This document shows positions 47,007 through 58,859 of a stretch of 64,000 nucleotides of DNA, one piece after another. The stretch is from positions 3,845,676-3,909,675 of the forward strand of contig CM041104.1 of NCBI GenBank assembly GCA_023079485.1, in the 5' to 3' direction. The notes beneath the pieces were generated by a model, which was given only the letters and a program-made list of their open reading frames with translations, did no database searches and was not told the origin of the DNA. The position numbers and the translations under genes were made by a program. Source of the DNA: Archilochus colubris. Its lineage: Eukaryota; Chordata; Aves; Apodiformes; Trochilidae. Each line of letters starts with the position of its first letter. The first letter of the stretch is position 1.

Positions 47007-50000
47007 GTAAGGGAGACGGGGCTCCGGGGCAGCTCACTTGGGGAAGCTCCCGCTCCTCTCAAGAGGAGATGCAGGGAGGGACGGGGTGTTCCCCCCAGCC
47101 TGAGGCTGCCGGGCTGGCCCCCGGGGGCAGAGCTGAGCTTGGGAGACATTGGCAAGGAAGCAGCAGGGTCTTACCGTCCATGGCCCAAATGCGCTGGTTG
47201 TGCAAGCCCAAGGAGCGGGCAGGAATGACAGCAATGTGCTCTGTTTGCTCGCCCCGTCGCCACAGCTCCCCCCGGGCTGTGTCCCTGCGAGCAGGCAGTG
47301 AGCAGCAGCTCGGTAGCAGCTCCTGCAGATTCCTTGGTTCCCACCCAGGCTCCCGAGGCAAGGAGCCAAGCACTGAGCCCCAGCCTCGGTGTTACTCAGC
47401 TCCCCCCTCTCCCTAGGATGCTCAGACCGAAGCCAACAATCTGGGCTGTTGTAGTGATTTTTATATTTTTTTTCCCCCCCCTCTTGGACTCTGGCTGAAA
47501 AGAGATGCCAGTGCAGAGAACAGGAAAGTTGAGAAGTTTGGGGTATCACAGCTCCAACTTCTAATTGCTGCTTGAATCCCAAAGTAGACAATCTGCAAGC
47601 AAGGTCATCATAGCAGTGTTGTGCCTATTTGACTCCTTTCCTAGACAGTTAAGATCTCCAATCTAAATTTGTCATCTAAAGACAACCAGGGGAAAATGAA
47701 TTCATGGAGTTGGCTTGGCTAATCTTTCTAAAACATTGATCTGTAATAGCAGCCTCCTGAAAGATGAAAAATGCCCTTGGCTGCCTGGCTGAGTTGTGAT
47801 GGAGAAACAACTCATGCCCCTGGCATGCTCAAGAATGTCTGGAGCATCACCAAGGGCCTTCATGCCTCCAGTCCAGATCTGGCCACCACAGCCAGTCCTT
47901 CAGTCCCTGCCACAAATCTCTCTGGTTTCTGCCACACTAATAATGCTGCTAAATGATAAAACTAGAACAAGACTCAGACTGCCTGGCCCATTTCAGATAT
48001 ATTTTATCTCCAGTTCCTGGCACTTACATTTCTACAGGCTCACAAAAAGCATCTGAACTGCTGCAAATGGGGAACAGTCAGCACACCAGTACCCACCTTC
48101 TGCGCGCAAATGGTCATGCCAGACCTGATGTTACCTGGAGAAACTAAAAGAGAAAGAAAAACAGTATCTAAACCCCATGTAGTTCAGCTGAACCCATTGA
48201 TCTCTTTGGCAATCTCAGCAGAGACACCAGTGTCTGACCCAGCGCAGGGCTGAATTTTTTGGTTGCAGGTTTGCAGACCTCCTGCCTGTGTGGCAGGTGC
48301 CAGCCATGCACCAAGCAGAGCTCGGGAGCAGCTCAGAGCAGGGCTCACACAGACACAGGGGCTGGCAGGCCAGCACTTGGCAGAGAACTCACATCCAAAC
48401 TTCAGAGCCACCTCTCTTGGCTTCAGGTGTATGTACAACAGCTCTGTCAGATGTGACACGGTGGGAGCAAGAGCAGTGCCTGCAAAAGCTGCTTGTGCCA
48501 GGGTAATGGTGCAAGCTGAAGGAGCAGTGGCTGTGAACACCGATCTGCTTGGGTGGAGTCCTGCAGGCACAGCCCTGGCAAACAAGGATGCAAGCACAGG
48601 ATGGCAGAGCACAGTTTTGTCACAGTGATTACCTGGTCCTGCTCAGCCTTCTAGTCCTAGAAAAAGTACCTCTGCAAGGGCCAGGCAGAGGATGCTGCAG
48701 GCAGGGACAGGCAGAGGAGGCAGCTGAATCAGGCAGGAAAGCAGCTCCAGCTCCCCTCGCTGCCAATGCAGTGTTTCTTGGCATGAATGAGAATTGTTAA
48801 GAATGTGCAGAGCAAGGGGCCCCTACCATGGGCATTCAGCCCAAAGTCAGACTCCAGCAGGGTACAACCCACTGCCTTGGTGACAGGCATGGAGACCAGC
48901 TGCCTCCCCCCTGTCCCACCACCAGGCTGCCTGGGACATTGTGTCACTGCCTCTGGAGCTGCCAGCCCCATTAGATGGCCACCACTAAATGGGATGCTCA
49001 CTTTGCAGCTCCATCCTCCTCCTGTGTACTCAGAGCAGTGGTGCTCATCCCACAGGGTGCTGAGCATCCCCAATTCTCCCCAGGACTGTAGCTTCCCAGG
49101 CTGATTCACCATATTCCCGTGGATTTGCTGAGCCTACCACCACCAAAAATTTGCCCCCAGGATGGATAGAGGATTTCCTGGTTGTCCCAGTGAAAGAGCA
49201 GCAGCCATTAGCCAAAACCCAACCTGTCTTGACTCTGTGATGCCTTTGCCTCTGCAGGTGTGTGCCCAGCTGTGCCGCAGACCATGCTACTGCCCCTGGG
49301 TGCCACCCCACTGTCCCCGTGGGTCCCCCCTGGTCCTGGACGGCTGTGGCTGCTGCAAGATCTGTGCCCGGCGCCTGGGAGAGCCCTGTGACTTTCTCCA
49401 TGTCTGTGACCAGAGCCAGGGCCTCGTCTGTGACTACAGCACAGCACCCATGGGGACAGGAGCCACCTGCAACTGTGAGCACAAGGGTGCCTGCTCCCCC
49501 TGGGGTTAACCCTGTGCTCCCCAGCCCAGCACCCACCCCAGCTCTGGCCAGGGCCCCAGCTGGCTCCAGGCATCCCTCACCACTTCCAGGGGAGCTGTTA
49601 AGGTTCCAGAAGCAGCATCTCTGGAGCCGATGGTGGCAGCTTGACTGCAGGCTGTGCTGCAGCTTCAGCCAGCTCTCTGCCACTTGCCCGGTGAGGGGTT
49701 CAGGGTGGTTTGGGTGGGGATGGACACAGGGGTCCCCAGGATGCTCCAAACCTGGCCAGGATTGGAGCCTGGGGGTCCTGTAGAGAAATTTCAGAGAAAC
49801 ATTTTCTAGCCTGCAAACCCTGGAAGGCAGGGTCAGAGCTGAAGGGCAGTGGGTCTCTCACCAACTGGTGAGCTGCTGCTTTGAAAACAGAGGGACAAGG
49901 AAAGGAGGTACGGAAGGAAGGTGGGTGATGCACACACTGCTGCAAACCCATCTCTACCCCACATTCCTCCCAGTCACTTCTGTGGCTCCCTGGTTCAGTG

Positions 50001-50766
50001 CCTTCATTCCAGCCCCACAGCATCCCTCAGCAGTCCCCTCTGCCACCCACATCTGTCACTTTGTCCCTAACGGGCTGACCTGTTGTTGGTTGCAGTTGAA
50101 GAGGCTGAGGAGGGCTGTGAGCTGAACGGCCGTGTCTATCGGGACGGGGAGGTTTTCCAGCCAAGCTGCAAACTCCAGTGCCGCTGTCTGGATGGGGGCT
50201 TCAGCTGCATCCCCCTCTGCCAGGAGGATGTCCGGCTGCCCACCCCGGACTGCCCCTTCCCACGGCGTGTGGAGGTCCCAGGGAAGTGCTGCCCAGAGTG
50301 GATCTGCGAGGCCCGGGACTGGCACCTCCTTCGGGATGCCAGGACAGGTAAGATGCAGGACATGCCAGTGAGGGGATGCCCACACGTGTCTGAAGATGGT
50401 CCCTTCACTCCAGACCATGAACATGACCTCACTGCATGTCCCCTGCCATGCAGGGCTATCTGCAAGGCACACTGCACAGTCCCTAGTTCCAACTGCCCTT
50501 TTCTCCTTCTCTCTTTTCATCCAGCCCCTGGGGCAGTGTCCCTGCCACTGCCATACCCCTGCCAGGAGTGGGGCACGGAGTGGAGTGCCTGCTCAGTCAC
50601 CTGTGGTGTGGGCTTTTCTACCCGTGTCTCTAACCAGAACCACTACTGCAGACTGGAGACTCAGCGGAGGCTCTGCATGGCCAGACCCTGCCCAGCTCTG
50701 CCAGCAGCATCCCTGGTGGTAAGTGAGGGTCTCAGTGAAGTGGGATCCTCTGGGCAAAAAGTTTGA
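46947..50766 (+). CDS. CCN5: CCN5 (WISP2), secreted matricellular protein (4 coding exons, 256 aa)
   Basis: CCN5 is a secreted, cysteine-rich matricellular protein of the CCN family, linked to growth restraint and Wnt signalling. Exons 46947-47006, 49258-49474, 50096-50347 and 50525-50766 sum to 771 bases, giving 256 residues (human 250). Residues 1-23 form a signal peptide with an FLSLLCIF core. Residues 26-91 form an IGFBP module with DGCGCCKIC. Residues 98-172 form a VWC module with [14 protein letters not shown] and GKCCPEWIC. Residues 189-232 form a TSP1 module with WSACSVTCG and RVSNQNHYC. The C-terminal cystine-knot (CT) module of other CCN proteins is absent, the hallmark of CCN5. Each module is one exon, as in the family. 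The reading frame runs past a perfect splice donor at 50718/50719 to the TGA, so the last 15 residues depend on that donor not being used. Confidence 0.95.
47007..49257 (+). other. CCN5: CCN5 intron 1 (2251 bp)
   Basis: The intron opens gtaaggga and closes tttgcctctgcag. Open frames inside it on both strands have no recognisable domain. Confidence 0.85.
49258..49474 (+). CDS. CCN5: CCN5 exon 2 (IGFBP module, residues 21-93)
   Basis: Twelve or more cysteines in the IGFBP pattern are present, including [18 protein letters not shown] and [11 protein letters not shown], close to the human protein. The donor is AACT|GTGAGC in phase 1. A 234-codon antisense frame over this exon is its shadow. Confidence 0.95.
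49475..50095 (+). other. CCN5: CCN5 intron 2 (621 bp)
   Basis: The intron opens gtgagcac and closes tgttggttgcag. Nothing else recognised. Confidence 0.85.
50096..50347 (+). CDS. CCN5: CCN5 exon 3 (VWC module, residues 93-177)
   Basis: It encodes the acidic linker EEAEEG, then the von Willebrand C module with [33 protein letters not shown] and GKCCPEWIC. It ends ACAG|GTAAGA in phase 1. Confidence 0.95.
50525..50766 (+). CDS. CCN5: CCN5 exon 4 (TSP1 module and C-terminus, residues 177-256)
   Basis: After acceptor ttcatccag it encodes [35 protein letters not shown] and RPC, the TSP1 module. Translation then continues 24 residues to TGA at 50764-50766. A consensus donor, GTG|GTAAGTGAG, lies at 50718/50719 just after the module. 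Confidence 0.92.
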
Positions 50767-51829
50767 TTGAGAAAGGGAAATGCCAGCCTACAGAAGCCAT
50801 GGGACCCTCAATTGCCTGTGCGCACCACATCACCCGTCCCCACCAACAACCTGACCATGTCTCAGGGATAAACTAAAACTGTGCTTGGAAAACAGCTGAT
50901 TGTGGGTGCAGACGTGAGTTGTGGGGTCTCTGGATGTCTGAATCCAAGGGCACTGAGGATCTCGCATAACCCTGAGCCCTGCAGCTGGGCTTGATCTGCC
51001 CTTGTGGCTGGAAATTCATTTGCAGCTCCTACCTGACTCCCTAGGTTCACATGAGAGCCAGGGCTCTTCCACCTCTCTCATTAGCCTGGCACAGCCCCAG
51101 AGCAGACAAAACTGCCTTGTCCACATGCAGCCAGTGCTTCCCAGGGCCAGGTACCCACACTGCTGAGTGCCCCTGCTCCCTGGACATGGGGGACACACCA
51201 CCATCACCCTGTTTCATCTCCCCATCACTCTCTGCTCTGCCTTTCCAGAGGGGAAGAGGAGGTCATTTATAGTTGTGCTCACCCTGGTTGCATCCCGGAG
51301 CCAACGCCTCATCCTGGCAGAGTCTGGCAAAAGCCCACAGCACTGTGGTTTTGGTGGAGATGGAGGACACGTTCCTTGGGAAACTGAGGAAGAACTGATG
51401 GACTTCGGCTGCAAAGGAGGGAGGATACTGAGAACAAAATCCCCATGTCATACAGCACCTGCCCCCTCTGCACACCCCACTGCCCCAGGCAGGGTTACTG
51501 GGCAGCATCCCTGAGTTTCCCAGCTCAGATGAAGTGGGAAACGGGGAAACCCTGCCATGAGCATGACCCATTGGAGAAATCAGCAATTGGTGCTTTGCTT
51601 CCTTGGTGGGGCTTTTGGAGAGGTGGTGCTGCACCTCCACCACATCACACATGGAGCTCTGCCCTGCAGGAACTGAGGCAGACCCACGTAAGGCACCAGG
51701 ACACCTGCATCTCCAGGGGACCCCTCCCACCCCATCCCACCGAGGTAGGAGCAGAGACACCGGATCCGTGCACCAGTCTGCACAGCTCCAAGCTTGCGGG
51801 AGCTCATCCACCCAACCATACCCATCCCA
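50767..51829 (+). other. CCN5 3' flank or 3' UTR
   Basis: No CT-module exon and no other gene recognised. The first plus-strand AATAAA is at 52108-52113 and another is at 52392-52397. If either is the CCN5 polyA signal, the 3' UTR exceeds 1.3 kb or contains a spliced segment. Confidence 0.4.
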
Positions 51830-52230
51830 CCGCTCAGCAGCCGCCTTCCTGGGCGTGGGCAGAGGCGTCCTCCCGAGGGCAGCTCTAATTCCCCTTCCCC
51901 ACGTCTCTCCAGAACAAACCCCAGCCTTCCTGCCCCGCCTGGCCTCCTCCTCTCCCAGGCGCTGGTGGTTTGGCTTCGGCGAGCCGGGAGCTCAGACGCA
52001 GGAGACTCCGCTCCGCAGCACCAGACAGACACCCCGCCTGCCATCCAAGCACATAGCCCGCCAGCCGAGGCCAAAGAAAAGCAGGGTGGAGGGGGCTGGA
52101 AAAGGAAAATAAATCCCCAAGATGAGTCGGGGCCGTCCCCCTGACGGGCTGGAGCTGCTCCAGCCATGTGAGAGTCGGTACGGGAGAGCTGCTCGGCAGC
52201 TCCGCCTTCGCTTTCTCACCACAAGAACCC
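51830..52230. promoter_or_regulatory. CpG-rich patch downstream of CCN5
   Basis: CpG is enriched over about 400 bp against its flanks, though less than at the ADA promoter. I recognise no coding exon. By synteny KCNK15 may follow CCN5, but no potassium-channel pore motif (TIGYG or TIGFG) appears in this window. It may be an upstream promoter or an enhancer. Confidence 0.25.
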
Positions 52231-54654
52231 TTCTGGTTGATCGGAAAATGAAACCCAAATGCCCTCTAATGGCCTGAGCAGCGGGAATGTGTGTCCCACG
52301 GCAGGGAGAGGACAACTGGAAAGGAGCAGAGGTTCAGGTGACGCGTCCAGGCGAGGTCCGGGCAGTTTAGATGTGTATTTGTGGAACGGAAAATAAAGAT
52401 GTGCTCATCTAGGCATAAAGCTTGCCTGAGCCTCTCTGTGAGGGCTGAGCCTGGCTCCGGGGTGCCCTTGGGAGCCTTGATGAACCAACTTGGCTGCTGT
52501 AGGAGAGGTCTGGCCCAGGACAGGACAGCTTGGAGCCACCTCAGTTCGAGCTGCTTCAAATAAGAAAACGAAATAGAAAAAAAAGTTAATCAAAGCACTG
52601 AAAACATTATTACAGTATATTATATCCTGGATTAAATTCTGCCCCTTGGCTTTTACTCAGCCATGAGCTCCATTCACCTGCTCCCCCAGCCCTGCAAGAG
52701 CTGAAAATAAAGTCAGGGATGCTTTTCAGTCACCTCTTGGGGGGGTGGAAAAGTTAAAAAAATAAATCTCACTGCTGACAGAATAAAACATTGCTTGCAA
52801 AGAGAATTATTTACAATGATCATCTGATGCTCTGACCAATAACAAGTCATTAATTCAGTTTGATACAAGGGATGCAGTGAACCTCTGGCGGGCAGCAAAT
52901 TGCAGAACAAACGTGGCCCAGCCTGCAGCTTTTGTTGGCTTTTTTACCTCTGTGACATGAGGCTCATGCAGGCTTTAAAACCACAACGTTCCTCGATTGA
53001 CATGGATAAGATGTGTTCTGTGTGCTGAAAATCCTGGGTTTTAAGCCAGTTCTCATTTCAGCCTGTTGGGATACAGCCACCAAGGCTGGGTGAGCTGCCA
53101 GCAGGGAGTGCTGCCAGGGCTCTCATCCCCTCCCAAATCCTGCCCAGCTGCCTCTGGGCAATAGTAAAAATCAAAAGGTCACTTTTTAAGCAGCAACCTG
53201 CAATTCTCTCCTCAAACAGAAATGACTCAATGCACCTCTGCTATAATTTTCCCTTTTTCTTTTTTTTTTTCCTGCAAAATGTCATTTCTCCCTGATTCAC
53301 TAGGCAGAAAACAGCTAAATAATGAATTAATGAACTCCAATAAATCAGAGTTGTTTTTCCCTAAGAATACAGGGAAATCAACTCTTGCAATTTGATTGCC
53401 AGCCTGACAATATTTGCTGTTCCATCTGATGCCCTGCTACCCTGGAAACATGAGGATCACATTTATTGCAGCCTCTGACACAGTGGGTCCTGGGCTTTGC
53501 CTGCTCTTGTGGGGCAGGAGATAAATGCTCTGCTGTCTACTACTGGTTATGGTTGTCTTCAAAGGTAGAAAAGATCCCAAACCATAAGACAACTGAGCTC
53601 TGTCCTCAAGGCATACTGCCACAGCTGCACTCACACAGCACATGAAATGACAACCATATTCCCAAACCAGCAGTGAGCAACAGATCACAGCTCATTTCTG
53701 CACAGGCACACACAGCAGCTGAAGGGGAAACTGTGCCTTAATGCTCGAGTAAACAACATGCATCAGATATTTTTTTCCAAGTCATTCTAATGACTGATGA
53801 TTTTTAAGTGGAGTTACCTAAGAAAGGGCTGAACGAGCTCCTCATTAAGGCTAAACATTTGCAGATAGCTCCCTGAGCACAAGAGTGCAGTGCTCAATAA
53901 AAAAAAAAAGGAGTGGATCAAAGCTCTTTTTTTGCTGTTGGTGAAGAACCTTGGACTGGTTGCCCTAGAGCTCATCTCTCAGGTTACATGTTTGGTACTC
54001 ACAGGCCCCGTAGCAGCATCACTGCCATGTGCCAGAGCTGGGACAGCATCCTGATCCAGTATGCTGGGGCAGAGCCAAGTGGTAGCACCTCTGCTGCAAG
54101 TGAAATCTGGGGTTAGGCAAACACCTTAAACATACAGAAAGCAGACATAAAAGAGAGAAGCCTCCTGCAGGTCTGGAGAGGCAGAGATGTGGAGGGTATG
54201 GGGCTACAGCAGGGCACAGCTGCTGTCTTTGCCTCAGTTTCCCCAATGGCTGATGCGCTCAGACAAAGGGGACCACTTCTCACTGCACTTCCACTCCTCC
54301 ACAAAGCTTCTCTGCAAGTGCCACCCCAACCCCAGGCTGCAGGAGCACCTGAATTGTGTGGAGGCAAAGAGGGCAGGATCAGGGCAGGATGCAGGACTGC
54401 TTTCCTGAGGGGTGAACCCCTATGGGCTCTCTGCTCCTCCAGGAGCACAGTCCCACCAGAGCCTCTGCAAACCTCAGGAAAGCCATCTTCTCATCTCATA
54501 AAAACAGCTTTAAACTTCACCTCCCAGGGCACTCCTGTGATGGGTAGATGTTATCAAGTAGGCAGGAAATAACACAGCCTTGCCCATAATTTATTGACTC
54601 CAGAAAGCAGTTTTTCACGTCATCAACACACTGATACACTAAGCAGCTACCACA
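52231..54654. other. Intergenic stretch
   Basis: No gene or recognised repeat. It holds several AATAAA hexamers on the plus strand (for example 52392) and A/T-rich runs. Confidence 0.5.
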
Positions 54655-55680
54655 GAGAGTGGTGCTGAACGGTGCTGATCCAATTGGCGGCCGGTCACCA
54701 GTGGTGTCCCCCAGGGAACAGTGTTGGGCCCAGTTCTGTTTAATATCTTTATAGATGATTTAGATGAGGGGATCGAGTCCATCATCAGCAAATTTGCGGA
54801 TGACACTAAGCTGGGGTGAAGTGTCGATCAGCTGGAAGGCAGGAGGGCTCTGCAGAGGAACCTGGACAGGTTGGAGAGTTGGGCTGATTCCAACAGGATG
54901 AGGTTCAACAAGGCCAAGTGCCAGGTCCTGCACTTTGGCCACAACAACCCCATGGGGAGCTCCAGGCTGGGGATAGAGTGGTTGGAGAGCAGCCAGACAG
55001 AGAGGGACCTTGGAGTTTGGATTGACAGGAAGCTGAACATGAGCCAGCAGTGTGCCCAGGTGGCCAAGAAGGCCAATGGCATCCTGGCCTGTATCAGGCA
55101 CAGTGTGGCCAGCAGGTCCAGGGAAGGGATTCTGCCCCTGTACTCAGCGCTGGTGAGGCCACAGCTTGAGTCCTGTGTCCAGTTCTGGGCCCCTCAGTTT
55201 AGGAAGGAGATTGAGGTGCTGGAGCAGGTCCAAAGGAGGCAACTGGGCTGGGGAAGGGACTCAAGCACAGATCCTATGAGGAGAGGCTGAGGGAGCTGGG
55301 GGTGTTGAGGCTGGAGAAGAGGAGGCTCTGGGGAGACCTCATCACTCTCTCCAACTCCCTGAAAGGAGGTTGGAGCCAGGGGGGGGTTGGGCTCTTTTCC
55401 CAGGCAACTCTCAGCAAGACAAGAGGGCAGGGTCTCAAGTTGTGCCAGGGGAGGTTTAGGCTGGAGATTAGAAAGAATTTCTTTCTGGAGAGGGTGATCA
55501 GCCCTTGGAATGGGCTGCCCAGGGAAGTAGTGGATTCTCCGTGTCTGGAGATATTTCAAAAGAGACTGGATGTGGCACTGAGTGCCATGGGCTGGGAACT
55601 GCAGCAGTAGTGGATCAAGGGTTGGACTTGATGATCTCTGAGGTCCCTTCTAACCCAGCCAATTCTATGATTCTGTGATA
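54655..55680 (+). mobile_element. CR1 LINE, 5'-truncated ORF2 end plus 3' UTR
   Basis: The 5' part encodes the end of the CR1 reverse transcriptase ([20 protein letters not shown] and [13 protein letters not shown] at 54793-54804 is the catalytic box). The characteristic CR1 tail follows ([23 protein letters not shown]). The 3' end is the typical CR1 terminus attctatgattctgtga. It is a dead copy: TGA at 54817-54819 stops the frame directly after the FADD region, a frameshift follows near 55245, and the 5' 2-3 kb of the element are missing. Confidence 0.95.
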
Positions 55681-58661
55681 ACGGGACAGCTGAGAATTTC
55701 TGCAGGGGGGATGTGCTTTAGCAATGGAAATATTCATAAAATATTTTTTCAGGGTTTGAAATATATGACTAAATTCCCAGGTTAGCTGTTCCTGGGCGAC
55801 TGAGCTGCTTCAGGATCTGTATTATCCTCTACTGCCCACCTCTGCAGAAGGAAAAAAAAGAAAGAAAAAAAATTTTTTGGCATTACTCACTCTTGGAGGA
55901 GCAGATAGCAGACAGCCACAAACTGGCATTTTGAAGTTTCTGGAGGCTGTTGGTTGGGGGTTTTTTTGCAAGGCAAATGACTGCAGCAACCTGAGCCACT
56001 ACTTTTAGCAGGCAGCTCCCAGGAGAGTTTTGAAATCTTCAGGTGGGTGGTTGCATCTTACTCTTGCATCCAGCCTCATGAGGGGATTAGACATACCTAT
56101 AAAAATTAGACCTGGAAAAAAAAACAACAAACCAAACCAAGAAAGTCTCTGCTGGTTTGAAGACTTGTGAAGGCAAGACCTGATGGTGAGGATGTGCTGT
56201 AGCTGGGAAGGGATGTGGGGATCTCTGCTTTTGGGGTGGAGCAGAAGCTCCCAAGCTGCATTTTGGTTTTTGCTTTTGTTATTCCCCTGCCACCAAGAAC
56301 TCAAGTGTTTCAGTCCTTGTGAAAGGAGGAAGATGATTTACAACAGCAGATCCTGCAGGTTGTCTGAGGGAAGCGGATTGAGAGTTAAAAATCAATTTTC
56401 GCCATGCTGGGAAAGTGCCAACCCATGGACCCTGTGCTCTTTGGACCAAAGCCCAGTGAGTATTATCACACTGCTCCTCCCATGGCCCCACCTTTGCTGC
56501 TGTGCAAAGGGAGACACAGCTGGTTTTCACAGAGAATTAATATGTCCAAAATGCAAATAAACACCTGATGCTTGCAGTCCTGAGTGGCCTGGCTTCTTTT
56601 AAAGAAATCCAGGGACAGGGGAGCCAGCTGGGCTGGAGCAGAGCCCCTGCACCCCACTGCAGGGAGCTGTGATGAGCTCCCCAGGGCTCAGTGCTGCAGC
56701 AGCACTGCCTGCACAGGGAGATTGCAGGCAGCTGGGGGAGAGCAGTGCTGGGCCAGGCATGCAGGAAGATAGGTCCCCAGGGGCTCTTATGCTGATGGTA
56801 GCAATCCAGCAGAGCAATGAAACTTCTGACTCTCACCTCCTCCAGAGGTAACCCAAAGACAAAGCTTATATTCCCAAAGGAGATGTTCTCTCTGCTGCAA
56901 GGAAGATTTTTGCAACATTAAGACCAGGTCTGTTCTCCGCTGCTTGCACTAACTCCCCAGACGTTCACTCCTAGGAAGCGCTGAACTGTTTTGCTGGAAA
57001 AATACCCACACCTCCAAAAGCTGTCCAGCTCTCCCAACTTCACACATAGATCCCATCCGTGATGCTACAGTTTCATACAGAACCAACATCATCTCCCACA
57101 GCCCATGGAAACTAAAACAGTGCATCACACCCCCCCCCCTCAAACACACTTTTAGCATGATTGATCGAAATAAAGCACCACTGCAACCCTGGGGAAGCAG
57201 AGCGGTGTAGAAAGCATTCTCATCCCTGTATCACTGTGTCCAGCTCTGTCTTCTCCAGTGCTCACTCATGTCCTTCTTAATGATGAATTAAAGATCTGTA
57301 TTCCAAGAAGCATCTCTGAAGCCAGGGGGACAGTTGCAACCATAAATCCGCTCATTTTTCTGTGTCCTGCATCTGTCAACTCAGCAAAATCCAGTGAGAC
57401 TGTGTGTTGGCTGATAACCACAAGACATCTGGGGGGTTATTTGTATCTCTCTCCCCTTGCAGTCCCCTTGATTCTCACACAACGCTGCTTCCACTTGGGA
57501 ACTGAGGGAGTGAGCTCCTTCTCTTTAATAGCTGTATGGGTAATTAAGGGTCAACTACTGGCACATGAGCCTGTGGGAGCAGTGCTTGCAGCTGGGGATG
57601 GAGCAGGGGAGCAGCCCTCCCTATTCCCAGACCTGACTGTCAAGGGAGGCTCCAAAGAGGAGCTGCTGCTTCCTGCAGGAGCATCATCATCACCTCTGGG
57701 AACCTGCCTAAAATGTGTGGGCACTGCTGGTCCCTCAAAACTCTTTATCCCCTGGGATTGTCCCTGGAGCAGCCAGCATGGGCAGCTCTTGCTCTGTGCC
57801 AGTCCCCACTCATGGGGAGGTGAGGCCATAATGAGTGTTTTGGCAGTGGGTGAGGGTACAGAGAAGGTGGGCAGCTGCTATATTCCTCCTTTCCCTTCTC
57901 CCAGACCTTCCAGTACTGGCAAGTTCATTCCCAGAAGCTGCCCCACCCTCATGGGGTGAGATGGCTCTGCACCAAGGAGTAAATTAATGTCACTTCTTTT
58001 GAGCTTTTGGTCGTAAGATGACCTCTGTGTTTCTCTTCCCCTTGGCTGTTGCTGGACTTGAAGATGCCTAAAACCAGGCAAGAGGAATCCCACCTGCACT
58101 GTCTGCTTTTCCCACAGGCTCTCTGGCAAAGAATGGAGCAATGACCTTGTCTACAAACCTGACCTGAACACAGGTTTTTAACTCTCTCACCCAGATCAGA
58201 CCAAACCAGCCAAACAAACATAGTGGGAACTCTCTTGCTGGCATCAGTGGGATCAGGATCAAGCCTGGAAATTTGGCAGCATTTCTTGCTTCATCAAATA
58301 AACCCCTCTTGGTTGAAGATTAATGGCAAACAGTCAAGATTTGTTACATTAAAGAGAACTTTTGAGCTGACAGCTCTGGGAAGCTGTTCAGACAGAATTA
58401 CCAGGCACATGTACAGATGCACAGATGTACAACCACTTTCTTTCCCTAAAATGCAAACCTGTTTTTCTTGGCATGCAAAACTCTCTACTAGAAGAAAACA
58501 TCACTATCAGCAGCAGCTAAATGCACAGGACTCAAATCCTTTAATTCTTTATTTCACTTTGCCCAGATTTTCTAAAAAGAGACTAAACACATCATGTTTC
58601 CAGGGTCTTTGTGTTTCCAGAGGCACCCAGCAAAGTGAGGGGGTGAGAGGGGGTGAATACT
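55681..58661. other. Intergenic stretch
   Basis: No gene recognised. A 233-codon open frame (57258-57959, plus) has no domain. A run of ten or so C residues lies near 57130. Confidence 0.5.
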
Positions 58662-58742
58662 CCAGGAGCTGCACAAGTTTGGCAAAACTTGGACTAGATG
58701 ATCTTTTGAGGTCCCTTCCAGCCCCTAACTTTCTATGATTCT
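58662..58742 (+). mobile_element. Very short CR1 3' tail insertion (about 81 bp)
   Basis: The segment ttggactagatgatctttt, then gaggtcccttccagccc and ctatgattctgtg, matches the CR1 3' end in the plus orientation. The 9-bp direct repeat gtgaatact at 58653-58661 and 58743-58751 flanks it, as expected of a target-site duplication. Confidence 0.8.
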
Positions 58743-58859
58743 GTGAATACTATTGCCAGGCCCTGCTTCACAGCTGCTGAATGCAGAGGGAGGATTTGTC
58801 CCCACTGGTGAATACAGAGTTCATGGCATCTGATATGTGGCTTCTGGCCAAAATTGACC

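Noticed and set aside
49045..49749. 234-codon minus-strand open frame
   Set aside because: It is the antisense shadow of CCN5 exon 2, whose sense strand encodes an unmistakable IGFBP module with correct splice sites.
50900..51000. CGVSGCLNP-like reading, first thought to be a CT-module exon of CCN5
   Set aside because: It lacks the other CT cysteines and flanking motifs, and the frame stops shortly after. The similarity to CGVC is too short to mean anything.
54871..55290. 139-codon frame as an independent gene
   Set aside because: It is the reverse-transcriptase tail of the CR1 copy at 54655-55680, not a host gene.
57258..57959. 233-codon plus-strand open frame
   Set aside because: Composition is unremarkable, no domain is seen, and there is no supporting promoter or splice structure.
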